NCBI GenBank assembly: GCA_031276485.1
Contig: JAISMY010000076.1
Span: 1-55,039, forward strand
Direction: 5' to 3'
DNA from: Desulfovibrio sp.
Lineage (GTDB): Bacteria > Desulfobacterota > Desulfovibrionia > Desulfovibrionales > Desulfovibrionaceae
DNA: 55,039 nucleotides
The notes under the pieces were generated by a model. That model searched no databases. It had not been told where the DNA came from and saw only the letters and a program-made list of their open reading frames with translations. Made by a program: the position numbers and the translations under genes. This document shows positions 45,404-53,500 of the stretch, in pieces; the first letter of the stretch is position 1; the number at the start of each line of letters is the position of its first letter.

Positions 45404-46714
45404 TCAGGCCGGCTCGAAAAGTCTGTTATAGATCTCATCCTCATAACGCAGAAAGTACGCCGGGTCGAAGAGGGCCGCCATGCGCGCCTCGGGCAGATGT
45501 CCGCGCATGAACCGGTCGGCCCGCACAAGATTCGGGAATGATGCCCCTTCCTCCCAGCTCCGCATGGCCAGGCGCTGCACTTCCTCGTACGCCTTCTGCC
45601 GGGGCAGGGCCGCCTCTTCCACGAGGGCCAGGAGCACGCGCTGCGAAAAAAACAGGCCGTAGGACCCTTCCAGATTGCGCGCCATGCGTTCCGTGTCCAC
45701 CTTCATCCCGCACAATAAGGTGTTCAGCCTCGTCAGCATATAGTCCGCAAGAATGGTGGAATCCGGCATGATTACCCGTTCCACAGAGGAATGGCTGATG
45801 TCGCGCTCGTGCCAGAGGGCCGTGTTTTCCATGGCCGCCAACGCGTCCGCGCGCAGCAGCCGGGACAACCCGCTCAGGTTTTCCGCGGAGATGGGGTTCT
45901 TCTTGTGCGGCATGGCCGAAGAACCTTTCTGCCCCTTCGCGAAGTTTTCCTCGACCTCGCCTACTTCCGTGCGCTGCAGATGGCGCAGCTCCACGCACAG
46001 GCGTTCCACGCCGCCTCCCGCCAGCGCCAGAGCGGTAAAATACTGCGCGTGGCGGTCCCGCTGCAGGATCTGCGTGGAAACCGGGTCCGGCTCAAGGCCG
46101 AGCATGGCGCAGGCCAGACGCTCCACCTCCGGCGTCAGGGCCGAATACGTACCCACCGCCCCGGAAATTTTGCCGACGCGCATGTTCTCGACAGCCGCCG
46201 CAAAGCGGGCGCGATGCCGCGTGAACTCCGCATAAAACCCCGCCAGCTTCAAGCCGAAGCTCGTGGGTTCGGCATGCACGCCGTGCGTCCTCCCCATGCA
46301 CAACACACCCTTCCAGCGCAGCGCAAGTTCCTTCAGCGTGCCGAGCAGCGCATCGAAATCCCCCAGGATGATCCGCCCCGCCCGCACCAGCAGCAGGGCG
46401 TCGGCCGTGTCCACAATGTCCGACGAGGTACAGCCCAGATGAATAAAGCGCGCGGCGGGACCGACCTTTTCCTCGACGGCCGTAAGAAAGGCGATGACAT
46501 CGTGCCGCGTCTCTTCTTCAATTTCCCGCACACGCCGCACGTCCACATCCGCGCGCAAACGGATTTCCGCCATGCTCGCCGCGTCAATCACCCCGAGACG
46601 CGCCCACGCCTCGCAAACCGCCGTCTCCACCTCAAGCCAGGCCGCCAGACGGCGCTCCTGCGTCCACAGGGCGCCCATTTCCGGGCGGGTGTAGCGTTCT
46701 ATCACGGCGCGCAC
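45404..46714 (-). CDS. purB: Adenylosuccinate lyase
   Basis: Acts twice in purine synthesis, releasing fumarate from SAICAR and adenylosuccinate. The family signature is GSSAMPHKKNPISAENLSG, with THGVHAEPTSFG and FIHLGCTSSDIVDTA also present. 436 residues, GTG start. It lies 10 bases after the FmdB-like gene and runs directly into pyrE, linking purine and pyrimidine genes in one transcript. Confidence 0.95.
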   Translation of the reverse strand: MRAVIERYTRPEMGALWTQERRLAAWLEVETAVCEAWARLGVIDAASMAEIRLRADVDVRRVREIEEETRHDVIAFLTAVEEKVGPAARFIHLGCTSSDIVDTADALLLVRAGRIILGDFDALLGTLKELALRWKGVLCMGRTHGVHAEPTSFGLKLAGFYAEFTRHRARFAAAVENMRVGKISGAVGTYSALTPEVERLACAMLGLEPDPVSTQILQRDRHAQYFTALALAGGGVERLCVELRHLQRTEVGEVEENFAKGQKGSSAMPHKKNPISAENLSGLSRLLRADALAAMENTALWHERDISHSSVERVIMPDSTILADYMLTRLNTLLCGMKVDTERMARNLEGSYGLFFSQRVLLALVEEAALPRQKAYEEVQRLAMRSWEEGASFPNLVRADRFMRGHLPEARMAALFDPAYFLRYEDEIYNRLFEPA

Positions 46715-46724
46715 TCCCTACGGC

Positions 46725-47132
46725 TCACGGCGCGGCAGGAGCCTCTTTGCGCGCCGGTACCGCCTTCTGCTCCGAAGCTGCCGCTTTCCGCCCGGAAGCC
46801 TCCGCCCCTGCCTTGGCCGCGGCGCATGTTCCCGCCTCGGAACACGGTGATTTGCCGGAACCCGCCCCGGAACAGGGCGCGCCGCCCGACTCCGCCTCGG
46901 GGCCGGCAGCCGCGCAGCCGCCTTCCTCCTTGCGGCAACGGTCCTTGCGCGAACCGTACTCCGTCACGTACCAGCCGCCGCCCTTGAGCGCGAAACTGGT
47001 GTTGGAAATGATCCTGCGGGCCTTGCCTCTGCACAGGGGGCAGGAACGCTCCCCCATCCCGTCGTCCACCTGCCTCGTCCATTCTTCAAAAAGTTGTCCG
47101 CAGCTTCCACAACGGTACTCGTAAATCGGCAT
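46725..47132 (-). CDS. FmdB-family zinc ribbon protein
   Basis: Small regulatory-type zinc ribbon protein beginning MPIYEYRCGSCGQLFEEW, with a second Cys pair in SCPLCRGKARRI. It has a typical FmdB domain over residues 1-45, then GGGWYVTEYG and an Ala/Gly/Glu-rich low-complexity tail. 135 residues from ATG 47132, which has AAGGAGA upstream. The track start at 47234 is an extension. Its function is not established for the family. Confidence 0.9.
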   Translation of the reverse strand: MPIYEYRCGSCGQLFEEWTRQVDDGMGERSCPLCRGKARRIISNTSFALKGGGWYVTEYGSRKDRCRKEEGGCAAAGPEAESGGAPCSGAGSGKSPCSEAGTCAAAKAGAEASGRKAAASEQKAVPARKEAPAAP

Positions 47133-47184
47133 CACTGTTCTCCTTGAGATTTCCGCTTCACACGGAATTTCCGCACCCGCCGCT

Positions 47185-47292
47185 TCAGGACACGGCGGCG
47201 CGGGCATCGCGAACACGCTGCTTGATCCGCTCATGGCGGCGTCTGCGCTTGCGCTGCAGTTCTTTCATACGTTCAATCTTCTTTTGGGCCAC
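47185..47292 (-). CDS. Small, highly basic 35-residue protein
   Basis: GTG start with AAGGAG 7 bases upstream, an ideal ribosome-binding arrangement, and a TGA stop. The peptide MAQKKIERMKELQRKRRRRH... is almost entirely basic and helical, resembling a small RNA- or ribosome-binding protein. It is too short for the ORF track. It is 52 bases upstream of the FmdB-like gene in the same direction, so it may head the operon. I recognise no named family. Confidence 0.65.
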   Translation of the reverse strand: MAQKKIERMKELQRKRRRRHERIKQRVRDARAAVS

Positions 47293-47615
47293 AGGAAAAC
47301 TCCTTCGCTGGTGAAACATGATGTAGCAGGGACTCCGCCCGGTCGGCCCTGCATCCGTTCAGACCGACTCCGCCGGGGATAATCTGGGGCGCTGCTCCCC
47401 AACCCCGTCGGGGATCCGCCCCGAACCTCGCCGGGGTCAGCCTGAGCAGGCGTAAGGCTGATGATTTCCTCCGGACCCCCTCATTTACAGGCAGCGCACG
47501 GGATACGCGGGCGTTGTCGTATATCCCCGGTTGCCGAGATTGTAAAGCCCCGGTTCCCCGCCGCAGCGACGCTCATGCGGGCGCTTATAGCAAGAACGCT
47601 GCGTCAGGGCCGGAG
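47293..47615. other. Intergenic region between htpG and the small basic ORF
   Basis: About 320 GC-rich bases without a gene. It holds repeat copy D (47451-47490) and several short GC hairpins (for example CCCCGAACCTCGCCGGGG near 47420). The listed ORFs here appear spurious. Confidence 0.6.
47451..47490 (+). repeat. Dispersed GC-rich repeat, copy D
   Basis: CGTAAGGCTGATGATTTCCT... matches copy C at 36297-36336 at about 33 of 40 positions, with related flanks. Confidence 0.5.
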
Positions 47616-49748
47616 TCATGCTCCGTGCGGACCGGTGCAAAGGGAAAGGGCTTTTTCCAGAAATTTCAGCCCCCGGTCCGCCGCAAGCTGCGGATCCTTC
47701 AACGTCCCGTCCTGAAGCAGCACATTGTCGCACAGAATGAGCGCCGCTTCGGGGATGCGCCCGTCCTCGGGGTTCTTGAGGTACAGGCGCAGCAGGGAAC
47801 GGATCAGCGGGTGATCCGGATTCACTTCAAGAATGCGCGGCGGCGTTTCTTCCTTCTGCTGCACGGCGCGCATGAGCTTTTCCATGGCCGAGGTCATGCC
47901 CTCGGGCGCGGCAAGTAAGGCCGGACCGCCCGCAGGGCGGGAGGACAGGCGGACGTCCTGGACCTTTGCCGCCAGTACGGCGCGCAGCAAACCGAGCAGC
48001 TTGTCCAGGCCGGCTTTTTCGTCGTCGCCCAGAGCCTCCGCTTGCGGCGCGGATTCCCCGATGTCCGGAAAGGCGTCGAGCGCCCCTGCTTCCGCCTGCT
48101 CCACGGACTTGAACGCATGCTCCTTGTATGTGCCCAAGGCGTCAAGGGCAAGCTCGTCCACGGCGTCAAAAAGGTACAGCACCTCTATGCCCTTGCGCCG
48201 GAAGCTCTCCATGTACGGACTGACCTCCGCCGCCTCGGGTGAGGGCGCGACAAGGTGCCAGATTTCCTTTTGGCCTTCCTTGGCCCGTTCCAGATAGTCG
48301 TCAAGTCCGGTCAGACCGCCGGGGGATGAGGACGAGGCAAAACGCAGCAGGGTCGCCGCCCGCCCGCGGTTCACATAGTCGTGAAAGGCAAAACGCAGGT
48401 ATTTGCCGTGCAGTTTCCAGAACTTCGCGTACTTTTCCTTGTCTGAAGCCGCCGTTTTTTCCAGATGATCCAGCACCCGGCGCGTGATTGTCCCGGATAC
48501 GGCGCGGAGCAGGGCATTTTCCTGCAGGGTTTCCCGCGAAATGTTCAACGGCAGGTCTTCGGCGTCCACCACTCCGCGCAGGAATCCCAGGTAATCGGGG
48601 ACAAGCCCGGCGGCCGATCGCGCGATCAGCACACGCCGCGCGTAAAGGTCCGGACCCCGGCGCTCGCGCAGTGCGAGAAAGGGGTCCTGCTCCGTGCCGG
48701 GGATGAACATCAGGGCATTGAACTGTATGGGCGCATCGGCGGAAAAATGGACGAAGTCCAGAGGCTCCGCCGTATCATACGTCAGCTGCTTGTAAAACTC
48801 CGCATACTGCTGCGGAGTCACGGAAAATTTCGGCTCCCGCCAGAGCGCGGGGCTGGTGTTGATCAGCTCGCCTTCCAGGTAAATCGGGAAAGGCAGAAAA
48901 TTCGAATGCTTGCGGATAACGGCTTCAATCCGGTATTTTTCCAGAAATTCTTTATCTTCCGCCTTGAGTTTTGCCCGGACAACGGTGCCGCGTTTGTAGG
49001 GCGCGGCTTCTTCGCCTTCCAGGGCGCGGATGGTAAAGCCGCTCCGGCCGTCGGAACTCCAGATGTGCGGGCTTTCGTCGCCCTGAGCGGGTACGGAAAC
49101 GACCTCCACAAAGTCGGCGACCATGAACACCGAATAAAAGCCTATGCCGAAGCGGCCGATGATCTGTGTTCCGCCGGCGGCCGCCGCCGTCCGTCCGGAA
49201 TCGTCGTCCGCCCTGCGCGAAGTTGCCTCACCGGCATCGCCGGTGCCGCGCGCGGAGTTCTCTTTGTCCGTATCCGGAGCCTCCTCCGTTCCGTCCACGC
49301 CTCCGAAGCCGTCCGTACCCTCTGCCGGCCTCGGCGTCCCATCCGGAGATTCAGTAGAGGCCGGCGCGTCCCCGTCTGCCGGAGGAGTATCTTTATTCGC
49401 CGTTGCGCCGGCGGCCGCTTCCAAGCCCCGAACAAAGTCTTCCGAGCCGGATTTGGCGATGGTTCCCAGGTTGTCGGCCAGTTCCGCGGCGTTCATGCCC
49501 ACGCCGCTGTCCTGAATTTGCAGGACGCCGGCGATCTTGTCCACCGTGATGCGGATTTCCGGGGCTTGCCCGTCGTCGCGCGTACTCTCGCCCCTGCTCT
49601 GCAGGAAGCGCAGTTTGTCCAGGGCATCGGACGCGTTGGAAAGCAGCTCACGCAGGAAAATCTCCCTGTCCGCGTATAGAGAATGCGTAAGGATATTAAG
49701 GACTTTTGCTGTTTCTGCCTGAAATGTGCGTTGTGTGGTCGCAGCCAT
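47616..49748 (-). CDS. htpG: Chaperone HtpG (Hsp90) with acidic insertion
   Basis: ATP-dependent chaperone. N-terminal ATPase motifs are RELLSNASDALDKLR, IQDSGVGMNAAEL and IIGRFGIGFYSVFMVADFV. The middle domain carries LPLNISRETLQE, and a dimerisation domain ends the protein. Between GSEDFVRG and GGTQIIGRFG, about 83 Asp/Gly/Ala/Thr-rich residues (111-193) are inserted next to the ATP lid. Ordinary HtpG has about 10-20 residues there. 710 residues in all. ATG start with AGGAGG upstream. TTGACA on the minus strand at 49801-49806 may be a -35 element. Confidence 0.94.
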   Translation of the reverse strand: MAATTQRTFQAETAKVLNILTHSLYADREIFLRELLSNASDALDKLRFLQSRGESTRDDGQAPEIRITVDKIAGVLQIQDSGVGMNAAELADNLGTIAKSGSEDFVRGLEAAAGATANKDTPPADGDAPASTESPDGTPRPAEGTDGFGGVDGTEEAPDTDKENSARGTGDAGEATSRRADDDSGRTAAAAGGTQIIGRFGIGFYSVFMVADFVEVVSVPAQGDESPHIWSSDGRSGFTIRALEGEEAAPYKRGTVVRAKLKAEDKEFLEKYRIEAVIRKHSNFLPFPIYLEGELINTSPALWREPKFSVTPQQYAEFYKQLTYDTAEPLDFVHFSADAPIQFNALMFIPGTEQDPFLALRERRGPDLYARRVLIARSAAGLVPDYLGFLRGVVDAEDLPLNISRETLQENALLRAVSGTITRRVLDHLEKTAASDKEKYAKFWKLHGKYLRFAFHDYVNRGRAATLLRFASSSSPGGLTGLDDYLERAKEGQKEIWHLVAPSPEAAEVSPYMESFRRKGIEVLYLFDAVDELALDALGTYKEHAFKSVEQAEAGALDAFPDIGESAPQAEALGDDEKAGLDKLLGLLRAVLAAKVQDVRLSSRPAGGPALLAAPEGMTSAMEKLMRAVQQKEETPPRILEVNPDHPLIRSLLRLYLKNPEDGRIPEAALILCDNVLLQDGTLKDPQLAADRGLKFLEKALSLCTGPHGA
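49170..49418 (-). other. In-frame low-complexity insertion within htpG
   Basis: Encodes residues 111-193 of HtpG, dominated by Asp, Gly, Ala, Thr and Glu and rich in short repeated words. It falls in the loop bordering the ATP lid. The reading frame is maintained through it. Confidence 0.7.
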
Positions 49749-49807
49749 AGAGCCTCCTGAAAGCGTTTTTCGGGAGAACAGTTAAGTCGCTTACGGCGCA
49801 TGTCAAC

Positions 49808-49833
49808 ATATTGCCGTGCAATATTGCCGTGCA
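49808..49833. repeat. Tandem 13-bp repeat upstream of htpG
   Basis: ATATTGCCGTGCA occurs twice in direct succession. It is flanked on both sides by CAACATATTGC, giving a three-unit array 56-94 bases upstream of the htpG start. It could bind a regulator. Confidence 0.7.
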
Positions 49834-49863
49834 ACATATTGCTCCACCGAATAAACATTGCCG

Positions 49864-50042
49864 GAGAGTTTTTACCTATGGATAGATACAATCAGAGTAT
49901 CATATAAAAATTACGGGAACCTCTAAAAACCCTTTTCCAGACGGGATTGAGTGTTGTAAATTCAGTATTTGTCAGGTCGGCATATGACATAAATTTAGTT
50001 TTTAGAGGTTCCCTTACGAGAGTTTTTACCTATAGATAGATA
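49864..50042. repeat. 25-bp direct repeats flanking the 99-bp element
   Basis: GAGAGTTTTTACCTATGGATAGATA at 49864-49888 recurs at 50018-50042 with one mismatch. The inverted-repeat element lies between them, abutting the right copy. Confidence 0.8.
49915..50013. mobile_element. 99-bp MITE-like element with perfect 16-bp terminal inverted repeats
   Basis: GGGAACCTCTAAAAAC (49915-49930) and its exact complement GTTTTTAGAGGTTCCC (49998-50013) bound a 67-base core with no coding capacity. TTAC occurs immediately outside both ends (49911-49914 and 50014-50017), consistent with a 4-bp target duplication. No transposase is present, so it would be non-autonomous. Confidence 0.8.
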
Positions 50043-50274
50043 ACATCATAGCAACATAGCAACATCACAAAATTACAAGTTTTTCCGAGCTGTGTCGAGG
50101 CGTTGAGAAACATCCTGACAACATGCTTATTTTATAATATTTTTGTGCAGAAAATCTATCCGTTGATGTACACTCTCGGCATTTTACTTGAACACATTAC
50201 AGGAGGCGCAGGCTTGAGAGGCATGCGAGAACCAATTTCCGCCGGAAAAGCATGTTCAAGCACATCAGACCGCT

Positions 50275-51519
50275 TTAATAAGTTACGGCAGTAAGCCTGT
50301 TTATGTCTTCTTCGGACAAAGAGGGCCTTCTTTGTTGTACAAAGTCGGTCGCCTCAGCGCAGCGCGGTATGAGGAGCCGGGCAGCCTCAAGAAGCACATC
50401 AAGGCCCCGTGTCATATCTGTTCCGTCAATAACGGGAATAAGCCAATGTTCTATGTAGCGCCGGCTCACAGCCAGAGAGAGCATCGCTCCATGTCCGGGC
50501 CACATCCCTCCGTTACCCGCATATTGATGAATTGCGTTGGTCATGAAAATGCTTCCCCCCATATCTTCGCTGACAAGTTTTGCGAGCGATGCGGCAAGTT
50601 CAATCTTTTCGGCGGCCCCCTGAGCGGCGGCATAAGAAGTTCCAAGACGGACAATTGCCTCACCCGCTTCTCGTGTGCTTTTTTTCAGCGCGCCGTCCAT
50701 ACGCGGGTAGGTATCATCTTGGACAAGGCAAGGGTACCCGCTGTGCCTGGCGGCTTCCACGCAGCATTCTCCCACAACGGGATTGTCGAATTCCTTGTTC
50801 CAGCGCACGAGCAAAACCGTCTCCGATATGCGGTCCGCAAGCGGGGGAATAAACGCCTTTCCTTCCAGCATGATTATGGGCGCGCTGTCCATGCCGAGGG
50901 CGCGCATGATCCTCCCCTTGTTTCCCGCGGGAATACAGCCTTCAGCATCCTCGTTTGGGCCAATGCCGTCTCTTGAAGCATTAATGGACAACAACCAGCA
51001 GACCTTGGCGCCGCCGATCAAAAAACTCCCTCCCAAAAATTCGCCGCAGGTTCCGGAGAGGTTCTCTTCTTCGTAGAGAACGCCGTGGGGCCATGTTTTG
51101 CGCACCGTATCCAGAAGAGCCTTGGCAATTGCCAGGCAAAATGCTGCTGCGGACTCCATAACCCCTTGCCCGTAAATACGTCCGAATGCGTATGTCGCAA
51201 CAGTCTGCGGAGCATAGGAGCGCATGCCGACGGCACGCTGCATGAGAGACTCCTCGAAAGGGCTGAAGCCCCTTCTTGCGCTGGCCTCGCCGATACCGCC
51301 GCCCGATGTGGTCACCCGGACTCTTTCACGGCTCAGTAGCCGCGCCGACGAAATCGTGACTTCAAATGGGCATGCTTTATCGAGCAAAGCCAGAAGCAGC
51401 GCGAAACCCCCAGAATCCTCCTGGACAAAACCAGAATGGCTGTAAGCGTGGGCAATTCCCGCATGCCCGGCTATACCAAAAATACCGCGCACAATGGGAG
51501 AAGGAACAATTTCGTTCAT
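50275..51519 (-). CDS. Unrecognised protein encoded with a TRAP transporter
   Basis: 414-residue soluble-looking protein with no signal peptide or membrane segment. I recognise no family or catalytic motif with confidence. Notable segments are GIFGIAGHAGIAHAYSHSGF, VTTSGGGIGEASARRGFSPF, GAKVCWLLSINASRDGIGPNED, ECCVEAARHSGYPCLVQDDTY and NAIHQYAGNGGMWPGHGAML. The His, Asp and Cys residues would suit an enzyme. ATG start with GGAG upstream. It follows dctM by 53 bases and ends the operon, so it may process the transported compound. Confidence 0.8.
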   Translation of the reverse strand: MNEIVPSPIVRGIFGIAGHAGIAHAYSHSGFVQEDSGGFALLLALLDKACPFEVTISSARLLSRERVRVTTSGGGIGEASARRGFSPFEESLMQRAVGMRSYAPQTVATYAFGRIYGQGVMESAAAFCLAIAKALLDTVRKTWPHGVLYEEENLSGTCGEFLGGSFLIGGAKVCWLLSINASRDGIGPNEDAEGCIPAGNKGRIMRALGMDSAPIIMLEGKAFIPPLADRISETVLLVRWNKEFDNPVVGECCVEAARHSGYPCLVQDDTYPRMDGALKKSTREAGEAIVRLGTSYAAAQGAAEKIELAASLAKLVSEDMGGSIFMTNAIHQYAGNGGMWPGHGAMLSLAVSRRYIEHWLIPVIDGTDMTRGLDVLLEAARLLIPRCAEATDFVQQRRPSLSEEDINRLTAVTY

Positions 51520-51572
51520 AGAATCTCCGCGAATTACCGGTTCAGATGCGTTCGCCTTTTACGTAAACAGCG

Positions 51573-52844
51573 CTACAGCAACATAAGCGAAATGAAGGGC
51601 ACATATGCCAGCACAAGCAAACCTATAATCATAATGCCCAAAAAAGGAAGCACCGCAAGACTCAACCGCTGAATGCTCAAACCACTGATGCCGCAAGTTA
51701 CGAAAAGGTTGACCCCCACCGGAGGAGTGAGGAAACCAAGGGAAACGCCAACTATCATGATAATACCGAAGTGCGTAAGATTGATGCCAGACGTTTTAAT
51801 AATGGGAAGAAGCAAAGGAGTCAGGATAAGAATATTGGCAAGAGCGTCCATAAATGTGCCCAAAATCAAAAGAAGGATAACGATGACGAACAATAATAGA
51901 TAAGGGTTGCCGCTGACTCCCGACAAAAGATGCACAACAGCGTCCGGAACGTTGTGAATCATCAATATTTGACCGAGCGCCGTAGCAGCCGCCACCACCA
52001 GAAAAATAGCGGCGTTGGTGATGCCGGCACTTCTGAAAATGTCTTTCAGTTTGGCCCAGTCCAGAGTCCGCAGCACCAAACCCTCAATCAGGAAAGCATA
52101 ACAGACCGCAACGGCGCCTGCCTCCGTTGGTGTGGTAACTCCCCCATAAATGCCGCCCAATACAATAAGCGGGACACACAGCGCATATTTTGCGTTATTG
52201 AGGGAAGAGAGCGTTTCCCGCATTGAAGCGCGTTTGCCGCCCCCCTTGTATCTAAGACGTTTTGCCAGAAAATAGCTGAGCAACATAAGCAGAATGCCTA
52301 TGAAAACACCCGGCATGATTCCGGCTATGAACAGATCGCCAACGGAAACATTGGCTGTTGTGCCGTAAATTATAAGAGGCACGCTGGGCGGGATCATCAC
52401 CCCCAGGCATCCGGCGGCGGTATTCACAGCGGCCGAAAAGTCCTTGCTATAGCCTTCTTTTTCCATGGCAGGAATCATGATCCCCCCGACCGCCGCAACC
52501 GTAGCCGGGCTGGAACCACTGAGGGCGCCGTAAAACATGCAGGTGAGTACAGAAACATGGGCCATGCCCCCGGTAATGTGCCCTACGAGGCAACGAGAAA
52601 CTCTCAGCAGCGCATCGGCCATGCTCCCTTTTTGCATAATTTCTCCGGCAAGGACAAAAAAAATAACAGCTACCAAGGGAAAACTATCCAGTGAAAGGAG
52701 CATTTTCTGCATGAGAAATTCCGGCGGCAAACCGCTTGCCAGAATGCCTACGATGACGCCCAGGCAGAGAGAAACACCGATGGGGGTGCCAAGCAGCAGC
52801 AGCACTATTAATGTCACTGCGATGCATATGACAGGAAAGTCCAT
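51573..52844 (-). CDS. dctM: TRAP transporter large permease subunit (DctM)
   Basis: Main membrane subunit of a tripartite ATP-independent periplasmic transporter. 423 residues with about 12 hydrophobic segments. Family features include LLLGTPIGVSLCLG, GSSPATVAAVGGIMIPAM, PPSVPLIIYG and TPPVGVNLFV. ATG start with GGAG upstream. It lies between the small permease gene and the unrecognised gene. Confidence 0.95.
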   Translation of the reverse strand: MDFPVICIAVTLIVLLLLGTPIGVSLCLGVIVGILASGLPPEFLMQKMLLSLDSFPLVAVIFFVLAGEIMQKGSMADALLRVSRCLVGHITGGMAHVSVLTCMFYGALSGSSPATVAAVGGIMIPAMEKEGYSKDFSAAVNTAAGCLGVMIPPSVPLIIYGTTANVSVGDLFIAGIMPGVFIGILLMLLSYFLAKRLRYKGGGKRASMRETLSSLNNAKYALCVPLIVLGGIYGGVTTPTEAGAVAVCYAFLIEGLVLRTLDWAKLKDIFRSAGITNAAIFLVVAAATALGQILMIHNVPDAVVHLLSGVSGNPYLLLFVIVILLLILGTFMDALANILILTPLLLPIIKTSGINLTHFGIIMIVGVSLGFLTPPVGVNLFVTCGISGLSIQRLSLAVLPFLGIMIIGLLVLAYVPFISLMLL

Positions 52845-52916
52845 AAAAATACTCCAGAATCCGGCTGGTTATGCCTGCCCTGCTCCCCCGTAAGAAGCAT
52901 GTGCTTCCGGGGCAAT

Positions 52917-53399
52917 TTACGTCCGTGGTTGTCGTCGCAGTATGCCCATTTCCTCGCCAAGACGAACTGAGGCATGGATCCCCATAAGAAAGGCGCCCAG
53001 AGGGATTACCGCATACACGAAAAACATGGGAAACCCCATGGCCGGCGCAATCTGTTGCGTTTCATAGACAAAAAAAGTCATCTGAATCCCCCAGGTCACC
53101 ATAATCACGCTGAATATCACCGTGAAAAATGAACCGGCCAGACGCCCGATTTTTGAGAGATAAGGATTTTTGCTTTCGCGCAGAACGGTAACAGCCAGAT
53201 GTCTGTCAAACCGTTCGGCATATCCGGCTCCAAGATAAATGCTGACAATAAACAAATATCGCCCCAACTCCTCCGGCCAGTCCAAGGAATAGGCTACGAC
53301 ATAGCGGAAAAAAACTTGGGCGATGGTGACAATGCTCATAAGCGCCACAACAACAGGGACGACAACGGCTTCAAAGACATTGATCCAACGCAAAAACAC
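52917..53399 (-). CDS. dctQ: TRAP transporter small permease subunit (DctQ)
   Basis: 160-residue membrane protein with four hydrophobic helices. The typical DctQ segment FFRYVVAYSLDWPEELGRYLFI is present. GTG start with AAGGAG upstream. It is flanked by dctP and dctM in the same direction. Confidence 0.93.
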   Translation of the reverse strand: MFLRWINVFEAVVVPVVVALMSIVTIAQVFFRYVVAYSLDWPEELGRYLFIVSIYLGAGYAERFDRHLAVTVLRESKNPYLSKIGRLAGSFFTVIFSVIMVTWGIQMTFFVYETQQIAPAMGFPMFFVYAVIPLGAFLMGIHASVRLGEEMGILRRQPRT

Positions 53400-53500
53400 C
53401 GCGAAACTCCTTCCCTCACCTTCCAGCGGGTTACATGAAGGGGCCCCCCGAAGTGAACCCCAAACCAGCAGTAAATACCTTTCGTCGGAACAGGCCCTAC

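Larger units (their letters stand above)
49749..50274. other. Intergenic region between htpG and the TRAP operon
   Basis: About 525 AT-rich bases. It contains tandem 13-base repeats (49808-49833), a 99-bp inverted-repeat element (49915-50013), and a 25-base direct repeat on both sides of it (49864-49888 and 50018-50042). The small plus-strand ORF at 50103 has no support. Confidence 0.7.

Noticed and set aside
3460-49590. Apparent enrichment of the hexamer GTACTC across the window
   Set aside because: About fifteen occurrences were noticed on the plus strand, close to the chance expectation for a hexamer in 55 kb. No consistent position or orientation was seen.
50103-50294. 63-codon ORF beside the 99-bp element as a transposase remnant
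   Set aside because: It is AT-rich with no transposase motif and overlaps the end of the TRAP-associated gene.
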